DNA from: DASQHM01 sp035632095
Lineage (GTDB): Bacteria > Pseudomonadota > Alphaproteobacteria > Ferrovibrionales > Ferrovibrionaceae
Direction of reading: 5' to 3'
Assembly (NCBI GenBank): GCA_035632095.1
Contig: DASQHM010000237.1
Location: 1 to 9,793, forward strand
Length of the DNA stretch: 9,793 bases
In this document: positions 1 to 7,328 of the stretch, piece by piece
Layout: the number at the start of each line of letters is the position of its first letter
How positions within the stretch are numbered: the first letter of the stretch is position 1
Made by a program: the position numbers and the translations under genes
The notes under the pieces: generated by a model
Databases searched by the model: none
What the model was told of the DNA's origin: nothing
What the model saw: only the letters and a program-made list of their open reading frames with translations

Positions 1-1723
1 GGCCGGACCTCAAGGCATCCCGGATCTTGCCGCAATTCACCAGCGTCGGCAGGATGCCGGCCGGCTTCCACGTGGAATCCGCATCCGGAACGAAAACGAC
101 GGTCTGCGATCCGCGATTATCCGCCGGGCCGATGATGATGCTCTCGGCGCCGTCCATCCCGAGCGGCACCAAATACGCTTCGCACCTCTGGCTCCGGTCC
201 TTCAGGCATTGCGGAATGAACCACTGCTGCGGCGCAGAGGCGTTGAAATTCTGCCGCAGGAAGGCTTCCGGCAGCGAGCGCCCGGCCGGGAACACGGTGA
301 TATTGGCTGCCAGGTCCTGGGACGTGGGCGGCGTGACGGGCCCTCCAAAGCGATTGGGCATGCGCAGCGCCTTGTCGGCGGCTACGCGGATGGCGGCGGC
401 GTTCGGCCCTTCCGCTGCGGATTTCAGCCGCGCCAGCGCCTCCCGGCCGTAACGGCCGCCGTCGAAGCGCAGGAAGGCGAAATCGAACTTGTCCGGCGGG
501 ATCGTTCCCGCTTCCAGGCGCGCCACCTGGCTGGCAACGGAAATGCGCGCCGGATCGGCGACCGGCGTGAACAGCGCCAGCAGAATCGCAAGCGTGACGA
601 AGGCTCCGAGCACGTTGCAGCCTTCCAGCCGCTTCAGCCAAGCACCGGGCCAAACGACGGCGATCGCATAGCCGAGCGCATGCACGGCGACGATGCCGAT
701 GTACGCCACCGCGATGATCCGGTCCGTGGTCCAGCCGTGCTGTCCGATGCGAAGCGCCACCGCGTATCCCGCCAAGGCGGTGAGCGGCACCAGCGCGAGC
801 GAGGCGAGCGAGCCGGCCCAGCGAAAGACGCGCGGCACCGCGCGTTCGGGTTGGCCGTCCTGATAAGCGGCATTTACCAGCAGCACCAGCAGCGTCGCCA
901 CCGTGAGCAGCAGCGCCGTCGCATGCCGCGTGCTCCACAGCCGCTCGAGGCCGGTGAACGGCAGCACCCCGAGGAATCCGACCGCGATCAGGGTCAGCAA
1001 TGGCAGCAGCCACGAAAGCAACGTCAGCTTCAGCGTGCGTATGCCGCGCACGATCCCGGCGCGCACGTCGGTCACGTGGATTGCAGAGGCCAGCGCCAAC
1101 GTCGTCGCCGGAATGGCGAACCAGCGGTGGCCGATCAGCTTGGTGAGGAAATCGATCTTGACCAGCTCGAACAGGCCGGCGCCGAGCCACAACAAGGCCC
1201 AGAACGCGCCGACGAAGGCCGCGGCGAACACCAGTTGCACCGCCTGTTTCCAAGCCACGTCGAAGTAGCGCGGATAGCTGGCGATATAGCGCCGGTCGGC
1301 GTCGCCGGCGCCGATCAGCGCCTGGGCGATGAACAGGCCGATGGCGCCGAACCCGAACAGAAATGGCGAAGGCGCGATGCGGTTGCCTTGCGAGGGCGGG
1401 TATCCGAACCAGAACGACCCCGTATTCAATTCCGTGTCACGCACCAGGTCGTGCACGGCCAGGCCGGCAAGCACCGCAAGCGCCGCGACCGTCCAGATGG
1501 CCAGCGTGCGGAACCGCAAGCTCCGCACGCTTACCAGCAGGATCAGCGGCACGAACCAGGCGATCAGCGTGAGCGGCGCGAAGACGATGCCGTTGGTGGC
1601 AGGCCACACCGTGTCTTCCGCGGCCAGATACAGAAGGTAGAGCGCGAGGCCTTGCGCCAGGCCGATGGCGAGCCGCACCGCGCCCGTCGAGCCCAATGCC
1701 GCGTCGGTTTCGTCGTCCTTCAT
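1..1723 (-). CDS. DUF4153 family multi-spanning membrane protein (C-terminus cut by window edge)
   Basis: The reverse strand is open from an ATG at 1723 to the window edge: 574 codons with no stop. The protein has about eleven hydrophobic segments in roughly its first 385 residues (for example near 16-36, 43-65, 71-90, 115-138, 158-185, 231-253, 265-285, 296-320, 330-355 and 362-385). A soluble C-terminal part of about 190 residues follows. The motif RYIASYPRYFDVAWKQAVQL, near residues 145-165, and the aromatic-rich helix after it are what I recognise as DUF4153. I infer an inner-membrane location; the family's biochemical role is not established. Most relatives I recall are about 580-600 residues, so probably only a short tail is missing. 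A second in-frame ATG at 1735 adds four residues; GAGG lies 11 nt before it, whereas GGGGA lies 5 nt before the 1723 start, so the start is uncertain by four codons. An in-frame TAA just upstream limits further extension. Confidence 0.85.
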   Translation of the reverse strand, partial: MKDDETDAALGSTGAVRLAIGLAQGLALYLLYLAAEDTVWPATNGIVFAPLTLIAWFVPLILLVSVRSLRFRTLAIWTVAALAVLAGLAVHDLVRDTELNTGSFWFGYPPSQGNRIAPSPFLFGFGAIGLFIAQALIGAGDADRRYIASYPRYFDVAWKQAVQLVFAAAFVGAFWALLWLGAGLFELVKIDFLTKLIGHRWFAIPATTLALASAIHVTDVRAGIVRGIRTLKLTLLSWLLPLLTLIAVGFLGVLPFTGLERLWSTRHATALLLTVATLLVLLVNAAYQDGQPERAVPRVFRWAGSLASLALVPLTALAGYAVALRIGQHGWTTDRIIAVAYIGIVAVHALGYAIAVVWPGAWLKRLEGCNVLGAFVTLAILLALFTPVADPARISVASQVARLEAGTIPPDKFDFAFLRFDGGRYGREALARLKSAAEGPNAAAIRVAADKALRMPNRFGGPVTPPTSQDLAANITVFPAGRSLPEAFLRQNFNASAPQQWFIPQCLKDRSQRCEAYLVPLGMDGAESIIIGPADNRGSQTVVFVPDADSTWKPAGILPTLVNCGKIRDALRSG

Positions 1724-1793
1724 GCTTGTCCCCATCGTCGAGTTCGCCTCGATTTATGGGGCGCGAGACTAACAGGACCGCATGAAGAACGCG

Positions 1794-1823
1794 AAGGCCC
1801 CGGTCATTTCTGTCCGGGGCCTT
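1794..1823 (+). terminator. GC-rich hairpin with T-rich tail on the plus strand
   Basis: Perfect 10-bp stem: AAGGCCCCGG (1794-1803) pairs with CCGGGGCCTT (1814-1823) around a 10-nt loop. On the plus strand it is followed by GTTTTATTT, the layout of a rho-independent terminator. It sits between the tRNA-Ala and the DUF4153 gene, both transcribed on the minus strand. Read on that strand the stem is followed by CGCGTTCTTC, a poor U-tract. It may act in both directions as the tRNA terminator, or it may end an unannotated plus-strand transcript. The hairpin is certain as sequence; its direction of action is inferred. Confidence 0.6.
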
Positions 1824-1845
1824 GTTTTATTTACGGACCGGAAAC

Positions 1846-1921
<76 letters not shown>

Positions 1922-1936
1922 GCTGAAAACGGCGGG

Positions 1937-1965
1937 ATTGTACCCGAATTTCGCTGCACGCCAGG
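1937..1965 (-). promoter_or_regulatory. Probable promoter of tRNA-Ala
   Basis: On the minus strand a -10 hexamer TACAAT (plus coordinates 1937-1942) lies 15 nt before the first tRNA base, which fits a very short 5' leader. The -35 is weak: CTGGCG or CCTGGC about 16-17 nt further upstream, with only partial match to TTGACA. The -10 match and its spacing support the call; the start site is not shown. Confidence 0.45.
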
Positions 1966-2043
1966 CTACGCAGGCCGGGCGACGCGGGAACGTAGGACCG
2001 CGTACGGGGGCTTTCAAGCGGAAAATGCCTCTGTTGCGGCGCG

Positions 2044-2376
2044 TTACCCTTCCTTAGGCTCCACTTCGTCGGCACCCTCGATCACTTCGGCCATATCGTC
2101 CTCGTCCTCGCCGAGTTCGGAGGCGTCTTCGATAAAGGCTTCGTCCTCCGCTTCCTCCTCGGCGGCGGCGGGCTCCTCCGGCTCCACCGGCTTCGGCGGC
2201 GGCGGCGGCTTCGGCGCGGCCTTTTCCTCGGGCCGGCTGCGGCGCGGCTTCAACAGCAATTCCGGCTGGTGCACGGTCTGGCAACGCGGGCAGATGATCG
2301 GATCCTTCCGCAAATCATAGAAGACAGCACCACAACTCGTGCAACGTCGCTTGGTGCCCCATTCCGGCTTGGCCAT
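2044..2376 (-). CDS. FYDLN-acid (TIGR02300-type) zinc-ribbon protein with acidic tail
   Basis: A 110-residue protein. The N-terminal part holds two CxxC pairs (C12/C15 and C29/C32) flanking the signature FYDL at 19-22, which I recognise as the FYDLN-acid family of alphaproteobacteria; its function is unknown. The pairs suggest one bound zinc. Residues 56-66 are proline-rich with a run of five prolines. From residue 64 to the end the protein is extremely acidic: 23 of 47 residues are Asp or Glu, so this half is probably disordered. The chosen ATG at 2376 follows GAGGA by 4 nt and gives the family N-terminus MAKPEWGTKR; an in-frame upstream start would add 27 residues unlike the family. The gene is divergent from aroA, a neighbour I have seen for this family. 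A nucleic-acid or ribosome-related role is a guess from the zinc ribbon only. Confidence 0.9.
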   Translation of the reverse strand: MAKPEWGTKRRCTSCGAVFYDLRKDPIICPRCQTVHQPELLLKPRRSRPEEKAAPKPPPPPKPVEPEEPAAAEEEAEDEAFIEDASELGEDEDDMAEVIEGADEVEPKEG

Positions 2377-2578
2377 TGAGTCCTCATTCCACGGCGAGAC
2401 CGCACAACCCCGGCCCGCAAATCTTGCGCGCAACCACGCTTCGCGCCCCAATGCCACGTTCGTTGATGCCTGTCAACGCGACGCCGTCAAAAATGCCGCC
2501 CGGTGGCGAGCGCGGCGCGATTGTGGTAGTGAAACGCGCGCTGTCAACCCGGCGCTGAAGCCAACTTGGCGAGGACCC
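2377..2578. promoter_or_regulatory. Divergent intergenic region between FYDLN protein and aroA
   Basis: About 200 bp serving two divergent genes. On the minus strand TTGACA (plus 2542-2547), a 16-nt spacer and CACAAT (plus 2520-2525) form a plausible promoter for the FYDLN gene, leaving a leader near 137 nt. A second minus-strand TTGACA (plus 2471-2476) lies within the inverted repeat GTTGA-N6-TCAAC (2462-2477) but has no good -10. I see no convincing plus-strand promoter for aroA. Short open frames here are not supported as genes. Confidence 0.35.
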
Positions 2579-3916
2579 GTGTCCGATCCGACCAAGCCGA
2601 GGCCGCTCGTGTCCCGCCGCGCCGATGCGCTGCGGGGCCGCCTGCGTGCGCCGGGCGACAAATCGATTTCCCATCGCGCGCTGATTTTCGGCGGCCTGAG
2701 CGTCGGTGAGACCGCGATCGAAGACCTGCTCGAGGGCGAAGACATCCTGTCGACGGCCCGCGCCATGTGCGAACTTGGCGCCGACGTGCGAAGCATCGGC
2801 AACGGCTCGTGGCGCGTTCGCGGGCTCGGCAACGGAGGCTTGCACGAGCCCGCCCAAGTGCTCGATCTCGGCAATGCCGGAACCGGCTGCCGCCTGCTCA
2901 TGGGCGTGGCCGCCGGGCACAACTTCACCAGCTTCTTTACCGGCGACGCATCGCTCTGCCGGCGGCCCATGGGCCGCGTGGCGACGCCGCTCATGCTCAT
3001 GGGCGCGCGGATCGTCGCCCGCTCGAAGGACCGGCTGCCGCTCGCGGTGATCGGCGCCGCCGATCCGATGCCCATCGAGTACCGTTTGCCGGTGGCTTCT
3101 GCCCAGGTGAAGTCCGCCGTGCTGCTGGCCGGCCTGAACGCGCCCGGCGAAACCAGCGTGATCGAGCCGGAGCCGACGCGCGATCACACGGAAAACATGC
3201 TGCGCCACTTCGGCGCCAGCGTGCGCGTCGAGCCGTTCGAAGGCGGGCGCAAGATCACGCTGGTGGGTCAGCCCGAGTTGACGGCGGCGAACATCCGCGT
3301 GCCCGGCGATCCCTCGTCCGCCGCCTTTGCTGTGACTGCGGCGGCCATGCGCCCGGGTTCGGACGTGCGCATCGAGAACGTGGGCGTCAATCCGTTGCGG
3401 GCCGGCCTGTTCGCGACGCTCAGGGACATGGGTGCCGACATCGCGTTCGCCGACCGGCGCGACGCGGGCGGCGAGCCCGTGGCCGACCTGGTGGTGCGCG
3501 GCGCCAAGCTGAAAGGCATCGAGGTGCCGCCCGAGCGTGCGCCCTCCATGATCGACGAATATCCGGTGCTCTGCGTCGCGGCGGCGCTCGCCGAGGGCCG
3601 CACGGTCATGCGCGGCATCGCCGAATTGCGCGTGAAGGAGAGCGACCGCATCGGCGCCATGGCGGCCGGCCTCGCGGCCTGCGGCGTCGCGGTGGAGGAA
3701 CTGCCCGACGGATTGATCGTGCACGGCGGCGACGTGCCGGGCGGCGTTCGCATCGAGACGCGCATGGACCATCGCATCGGCATGTCGTTCCTGGTGCTGG
3801 GCCTGGGGGCACGCGAGCCGATCGGCATCGACGACGCGCGCATGATCGACACCAGCTTTCCGGGCTTCGCCGAGGCCATGAACGGTCTCGGAGCGCGGAT
3901 CGGGCCGCCGCCGTGA
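2579..3916 (+). CDS. aroA: 3-phosphoshikimate 1-carboxyvinyltransferase (EPSP synthase), class II
   Basis: Sixth step of the shikimate pathway: shikimate 3-phosphate plus phosphoenolpyruvate gives EPSP and phosphate, in the cytosol. The 445-residue protein has the expected motifs in order: GDKSISHR with Lys28, GNAGTGCR (98-105), RPMGR (129-133), SAQVKS (174-179), RDHTE (201-205), VPGDPSSAAF (241-250), MIDEYPVL (324-331), KESDR (353-357) and MDHRI (396-400). SAQVKS and the overall pattern place it in class II, the group of the Agrobacterium CP4 enzyme. At the position of CP4 Ala100 it has Gly (Gly101). Start choice: GTG at 2579 follows GAGGA by only 3 nt but gives the family-like N-terminus and length. 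GTG at 2609 has better Shine-Dalgarno spacing (GAGG, 6 nt) but removes ten residues. An open frame extends upstream to 2339 with no family similarity. The stop overlaps the cmk start (GTGA), so the two are probably translationally coupled. Confidence 0.96.
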   Translation: MSDPTKPRPLVSRRADALRGRLRAPGDKSISHRALIFGGLSVGETAIEDLLEGEDILSTARAMCELGADVRSIGNGSWRVRGLGNGGLHEPAQVLDLGNAGTGCRLLMGVAAGHNFTSFFTGDASLCRRPMGRVATPLMLMGARIVARSKDRLPLAVIGAADPMPIEYRLPVASAQVKSAVLLAGLNAPGETSVIEPEPTRDHTENMLRHFGASVRVEPFEGGRKITLVGQPELTAANIRVPGDPSSAAFAVTAAAMRPGSDVRIENVGVNPLRAGLFATLRDMGADIAFADRRDAGGEPVADLVVRGAKLKGIEVPPERAPSMIDEYPVLCVAAALAEGRTVMRGIAELRVKESDRIGAMAAGLAACGVAVEELPDGLIVHGGDVPGGVRIETRMDHRIGMSFLVLGLGAREPIGIDDARMIDTSFPGFAEAMNGLGARIGPPP

Positions 3917-4554
3917 TCATCGCCATCGACGGTCCGGTCGCTGCCGGCAAAGGCACCCTTGCGCGGCGGCTGGCGCAGCACTTTGGCTATGCCTATCTGG
4001 ATTCCGGCTCGCTCTACCGCGCCGTCGCGCGCCGGGTGCTTCGCGCCGGGGCCAATCCGAGCAACGCCGCCACCTCAACAGCCGCAGCCAAGGCGCTGCA
4101 GGCGGACGATCTGAACGACCCGGCGCTGCGCGATCAGGCCGTCGGCGACGCCGCATCGAAGGTCGCGGCGTTTCCGTCGGTGCGGGAAGCGCTGCTGGAG
4201 TATCAGCGCTCGTTCGCCAAGCAGCCGCCGGGCGGCGCGGCGGGCGCCGTGCTCGACGGGCGCGACATCGGCACCGTGGTCTGCCCCGGCGCGGACGCGA
4301 AACTCTTCGTCACGGCGCGGCCGGACGTGCGCGCGCGCCGGCGCTTTCTGGAGATCCAGGCGCGCGGCGGGCCGGAAACCTTCGAGCAGGTTCTGGCCGA
4401 ACTGAAGGCGCGCGATGCCCGCGATACCGCCCGCAAGGTGGCCCCGCTCAAGCCCGCGCCGGACGCCCACTTGCTCGATACCTCGGATTTGGATATAGAC
4501 ACAGCCTTCGCGGCGGCCCTGGCCTATATCGAAAGCCGGACGCGGGCGAAATAG
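3913..4554 (+). CDS. cmk: Cytidylate kinase
   Basis: Phosphorylates CMP and dCMP with ATP to the diphosphates in pyrimidine nucleotide salvage. The 213-residue protein opens with the P-loop GPVAAGKGT (residues 7-15). LDSGSLYRAV (29-38) follows, corresponding to the usual LDTGALYRAV nucleotide-binding segment. LDGRDIGTVV (114-123), LFVTARPDVRARRR (131-144) and the lid signature RDxxDxxR (Arg167, Asp171, Arg174) complete the family pattern. The length is slightly under the roughly 225 residues of enterobacterial enzymes, which is normal for this group in my recollection. The GTG start lies inside the aroA stop (GTGA), and no separate ribosome-binding site is evident, so expression probably depends on aroA translation. 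The aroA-cmk-rpsA order is conserved among proteobacteria. Confidence 0.96.
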   Translation: MIIAIDGPVAAGKGTLARRLAQHFGYAYLDSGSLYRAVARRVLRAGANPSNAATSTAAAKALQADDLNDPALRDQAVGDAASKVAAFPSVREALLEYQRSFAKQPPGGAAGAVLDGRDIGTVVCPGADAKLFVTARPDVRARRRFLEIQARGGPETFEQVLAELKARDARDTARKVAPLKPAPDAHLLDTSDLDIDTAFAAALAYIESRTRAK

Positions 4555-4686
4555 GGCCCCTCGGCGCCGGGGTCATCGCGGTGTTTCCCCGCTGCGCCAG
4601 TCTCTTAACGGGACGCGGGGATGGCGGCCTGGTGACCCACCGGAACCAACCGGCAGGCCTGATAGGGGTCGGAAAGAAGGACTTAC

Positions 4687-6438
4687 ATGGCTCGATCCAA
4701 AAGCAGCGCCGCTCCGGCGCTGGACGAAGAGAATTTTGCCGCCCTGCTCGATGCGACCTACGGCAGCGAGGGCGGTCTCGAAGGTTCGGTGGTCAAGGGC
4801 ATCGTGCTCGCCATCGAAAATGATTTCGTGACCATCGACGTCGGCCTGAAATCGGAAGGCCGCGTTCCGCTCAAGGAATTCACCCAGCACGGCCGCGGCG
4901 TCGAATTGAAGGCCGGCGACACGGTCGAGGTCTACCTCGAGCGCATGGAAAACGCGCACGGCGAAGCCGTGCTGTCGCGCGACAAGGCGCGGCGCGAAGA
5001 GGCGTGGGAGAAGCTCGAGCAGGCGTTCAACGGCAACCAGCGCGTCGAAGGCGTCATCTTCGGCCGGGTCAAGGGCGGCTTCACCGTCGACCTGTCGGGC
5101 GCCGTCGCGTTCCTGCCGGGCAGCCAGGTGGATGTGCGGCCGGTGCGCGACATCGGTCCGCTCATGAACTCGCCGCAGCAATTTCAGATCCTCAAGATGG
5201 ACCGGCGCCGCGGCAACATCGTGGTGTCGCGCCGCGCCGTGTTGGAAGAAAGCCGCGCCGAGGCGCGGAGCGAGCTGGTCGCCAACCTGCGCGAAGGCCA
5301 GGTGCTCGAAGGCGTGGTCAAGAACATCACCGACTACGGCGCCTTCGTCGATCTCGGCGGCGTAGACGGCCTGCTGCACGTGACGGACATCGCGTGGCGG
5401 CGCGTCAATCATCCCTCCGAAGTGCTCAACATCGGTCAGACCGTGAAGGTGCAGGTCATCCGCCTGAATCCGGAAACCCAGCGCATCTCGCTCGGCATGA
5501 AGCAGCTCGAAGCGGATCCGTGGGACGGCGTCGAGGCCAAGTATCCGGTCGGCGTGAAATTCACCGGCCGCGTCACAAACATCACCGACTATGGCGCGTT
5601 CGTGGAACTGGAGCCGGGCGTCGAAGGCCTGGTGCACGTGTCCGAGATGAGCTGGACCAAGAAGAACGTGCATCCCGGCAAGATCGTTTCGACCAGCCAG
5701 GAAGTCGAAGTGATGGTGCTCGAGGTCGATCCGCACAAGCGGCGCATCAGCCTCGGCCTGAAGCAATGCCTCGCCAATCCCTGGGAGAGCTTCGCCGAGA
5801 AGCATCCCGTGGGCAGCCAGGTCGAGGGCGAAGTCAAGAACATCACCGAGTTCGGTTTGTTCATCGGCCTCGACGGCAGCGTCGACGGCATGGTGCACAT
5901 GTCCGACATCGCCTGGAACGTGCCGGGCGAGCAGGCCATCGCCACCTACAAGAAGGCCGACATGGTCAAGGCCCAGGTGCTCGACGTGGACGTGGAGAAG
6001 GAGCGCATCTCGCTCGGCATCAAGCAGCTCGAAAGCGATCCGTTCGCAACGCCCACGGCGCAAAGCCTGAAGAAGGGCGACACGGTCACCTGCACGGTTG
6101 CGGCGGTGCATGACAACGGCATCGATGTGACCTTGTCCGACGGGCTGACCGGCTTCATCCGCAAGGCCGAGCTTGCACGCGACCGCGGCGAGCAGCGGCC
6201 GGAGCGCTTTGCCGCCGGCGACAAGGTCGATGCGAAGATCACCAACATCGATTCCAAGACGCGCAAGATCACGCTGTCCATCAAGGCGCGCGAAGTGGCC
6301 GAAGAGAAAGAAGCCGTCGCCACCTATGGATCGTCCGACAGCGGCGCATCGCTCGGCGACATTCTCGGCGCCGCCATGAATCGCGCGCGCGCCGCGAAGG
6401 ACGCGGAGGACGACGGCAAGGGCAAGAAGGACAAGTAG
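4687..6438 (+). CDS. rpsA: 30S ribosomal protein S1
   Basis: Binds mRNA and delivers it to the small ribosomal subunit during initiation. The 583-residue protein contains six S1 (OB-fold) repeats, at about residues 32-99, 117-183, 204-273, 288-360, 375-447 and 462-533. Repeats 3 to 5 are the most regular, each with NIT(D/E)(Y/F)G followed by G-(V/M)-(V/L)-H-(V/M) and ending in RISLG(M/L/I)KQ. Repeats 1, 2 and 6 are diverged, as usual for S1, where the first two bind the ribosome and the others bind RNA. The C-terminal YGSSDSGASLGDILGAA followed by a charged Lys/Asp-rich tail is the alphaproteobacterial form. The ATG at 4687 is preceded by GAAGGA with 6-7 nt spacing. The 132-bp gap after cmk could hold a separate promoter or autoregulatory leader, but I found no convincing promoter. 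A clear terminator follows. Confidence 0.98.
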   Translation: MARSKSSAAPALDEENFAALLDATYGSEGGLEGSVVKGIVLAIENDFVTIDVGLKSEGRVPLKEFTQHGRGVELKAGDTVEVYLERMENAHGEAVLSRDKARREEAWEKLEQAFNGNQRVEGVIFGRVKGGFTVDLSGAVAFLPGSQVDVRPVRDIGPLMNSPQQFQILKMDRRRGNIVVSRRAVLEESRAEARSELVANLREGQVLEGVVKNITDYGAFVDLGGVDGLLHVTDIAWRRVNHPSEVLNIGQTVKVQVIRLNPETQRISLGMKQLEADPWDGVEAKYPVGVKFTGRVTNITDYGAFVELEPGVEGLVHVSEMSWTKKNVHPGKIVSTSQEVEVMVLEVDPHKRRISLGLKQCLANPWESFAEKHPVGSQVEGEVKNITEFGLFIGLDGSVDGMVHMSDIAWNVPGEQAIATYKKADMVKAQVLDVDVEKERISLGIKQLESDPFATPTAQSLKKGDTVTCTVAAVHDNGIDVTLSDGLTGFIRKAELARDRGEQRPERFAAGDKVDAKITNIDSKTRKITLSIKAREVAEEKEAVATYGSSDSGASLGDILGAAMNRARAAKDAEDDGKGKKDK

Positions 6439-6468
6439 GCTTCTCGCACGATCCGAGCTCGATACCGG

Positions 6469-6501
6469 CGCCCCGCCCTGAAAAGCGGGGCGTCTGCTTT
6501 T
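6469..6501 (+). terminator. Rho-independent terminator after rpsA
   Basis: Perfect 8-bp stem CGCCCCGC (6469-6476) and GCGGGGCG (6485-6492) with an 8-nt loop, followed by TCTGCTTTT. It lies 30 bp after the rpsA stop and separates the aroA-cmk-rpsA unit from ihfB. Confidence 0.85.
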
Positions 6502-6579
6502 CCACTACCCATTTACCGGGTCGCCTGGCCGCGGGGTTTTGGCGGAGCGGAAAAGCGGTTTCCCGAGAAAGGCTTAACC

Positions 6580-6632
6580 CTTGACGGGTCAAGCTCCCTT
6601 TGGCACGCTTGATCCGAGTTCGGCGATATACA
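6580..6632 (+). promoter_or_regulatory. Candidate ihfB promoter with a short inverted repeat
   Basis: The inverted repeat CTTGAC-GG-GTCAAG (6580-6593, two 6-bp arms) is a possible operator. Just downstream TTGGCA (6600-6605, 5 of 6 to the -35 consensus) with a long 19-nt spacer leads to GATATA (6625-6630). TATACA overlaps it at 6627-6632. Transcription would then begin about 26 nt before ihfB. The TTGACG inside the repeat has no usable -10 at normal spacing. The repeat is directly visible; the promoter is tentative. Confidence 0.3.
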
Positions 6633-6663
6633 CCGCAACCGAGAGACGTGGGGGCCAAAGGGG

Positions 6664-6966
6664 ATGATCAAGTCGGAGCTGATTCTCAGGCTTGCCGAGC
6701 GCAATCCGCATCTCTACCAGCGCGACATCGAACGCATCGTATCGACGGTTTTCGACGAGGTGGCCAACGCGCTGGCGCGCGGCGACCGGGTGGAACTGCG
6801 CGGCTTCGGCGCGTTCTCGGTGAAGCAGCGGCCGGCCCGCGTCGGCCGCAATCCCCGCACGGGCGATGCCGTTCACGTGGCGGAAAAGCACATCCCCTTC
6901 TTCAAGACCGGCAAGGAATTGCGGGAGCGCTTGAACCAGACGCCGCCGGGCACGCCGAACAAATAA
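6664..6966 (+). CDS. ihfB: Integration host factor subunit beta
   Basis: One half of the IHF heterodimer, which bends DNA sharply at specific sites to assist recombination, replication and sigma-54 transcription. The 100-residue protein has the full HU/IHF fold: two N-terminal helices, LRGFGAFSVK (45-54), the arm GRNPRTG (61-67) with the intercalating proline at 64, and PFFKTGKELRERLN (78-91). The start MIKSELI and NPHLYQRDIERIV identify the beta rather than the alpha subunit. The ATG at 6664 gives the exact family N-terminus; a G-rich GTGGGGG lies 9 nt before it. It follows the rpsA terminator and precedes lapA. In many relatives sppA lies between rpsA and ihfB; it is absent here. The alpha subunit gene is not in the window. 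Confidence 0.97.
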   Translation: MIKSELILRLAERNPHLYQRDIERIVSTVFDEVANALARGDRVELRGFGAFSVKQRPARVGRNPRTGDAVHVAEKHIPFFKTGKELRERLNQTPPGTPNK

Positions 6967-6971
6967 GCCGC

Positions 6972-6990
6972 CCGCCGGCAGGGCCGGCGG
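6972..6990 (+). repeat. Perfect GC hairpin between ihfB and lapA
   Basis: CCGCCGGC (6972-6979) and GCCGGCGG (6983-6990) form an 8-bp stem with the 3-nt loop AGG, starting six bases after the ihfB stop. There is no T-tract, so it is more likely an mRNA-processing or stabilising hairpin that allows different ihfB and lapA levels than a terminator. A single copy is seen in this window. Confidence 0.6.
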
Positions 6991-7014
6991 CACCTGCGCA
7001 GATCGGGCCGGGAT

Positions 7015-7320
7015 ATGCGACTGACAAGCTGGATCGCGCTTCTTATCGCCATTGTCGTCGCGGCGGCGCTCGCCGTGGCAAACCGCAACGCCGTCACTTT
7101 CAGTCTCGATCCGCTGCCATGGACCATCGAGCTGCCGCTCTATGGCGTCCTGTTCGCCGGTTTAGTGGTCGGGCTGATTCTGGGCTTGGGCACCGAATGG
7201 TGGCGCGGACGGCGTTGGCGCCGCGAGGCGCGAGCCCGGCGGCGCGAGGTGCAGACCTTGGCGCAGGAGAACGCCAGCCTGAAGGCCGCGTCGGGGCAGT
7301 TGCGGCCGCCCGCCGCCTGA
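7015..7320 (+). CDS. lapA: LapA (DUF1049) family inner-membrane protein
   Basis: LapA proteins partner with LapB in E. coli, where they help control lipopolysaccharide synthesis; the role in this organism is inferred from family. The 101-residue protein has two transmembrane segments, about residues 5-22 and 41-60. The conserved motif NRNAVTFSLDPLPW (23-36) lies between them, and a cytoplasmic Arg-rich amphipathic helix (65-92) with coiled-coil character follows. The usual length is about 100 residues. Location directly after ihfB is typical of alphaproteobacteria. The Shine-Dalgarno is poor (GGGAT right before the ATG), so translation may depend on the ihfB transcript. Confidence 0.9.
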   Translation: MRLTSWIALLIAIVVAAALAVANRNAVTFSLDPLPWTIELPLYGVLFAGLVVGLILGLGTEWWRGRRWRREARARRREVQTLAQENASLKAASGQLRPPAA

Positions 7321-7328
7321 GCCATCCC

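Noticed and set aside
2384..3772. 462-codon minus-strand open frame opposite aroA
   Set aside because: Antisense to a complete EPSP synthase with all motifs; composition typical of a high-GC shadow.
4555..4686. Possible regulatory leader before rpsA
   Set aside because: Only short, weak GC pairings (around 4557-4572 and CCGG repeats near 4641-4652) and no convincing promoter; not enough to call an element.
5323..5865. Near-identical DNA segments at 5323-5349, 5578-5604 and 5839-5865
   Set aside because: These encode the homologous NIT(D/E)(Y/F)G segment of S1 repeats 3, 4 and 5, so they are explained by the domain repeats.
4573..6111. 512-codon minus-strand open frame opposite rpsA, rich in His, Asp and Leu
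   Set aside because: Its repeated pattern mirrors the S1 repeats read backwards; no domain or ribosome-binding site supports it.
6574..6585. TTAACC resembling a CtrA half-site upstream of ihfB
   Set aside because: The second half-site after seven bases is missing.
6599..6616. TTTGGCACG resembling a sigma-54 -24 element upstream of ihfB
   Set aside because: The required -12 TTGC is absent at the correct spacing (the bases there read ATCC).
6600..7328. In-frame upstream extension of the oxidase reading frame through ihfB and lapA
   Set aside because: The Rossmann start MRIAVVGAGIMG at 7329 is the natural N-terminus; the upstream part is out of frame with two real genes and has no domain.
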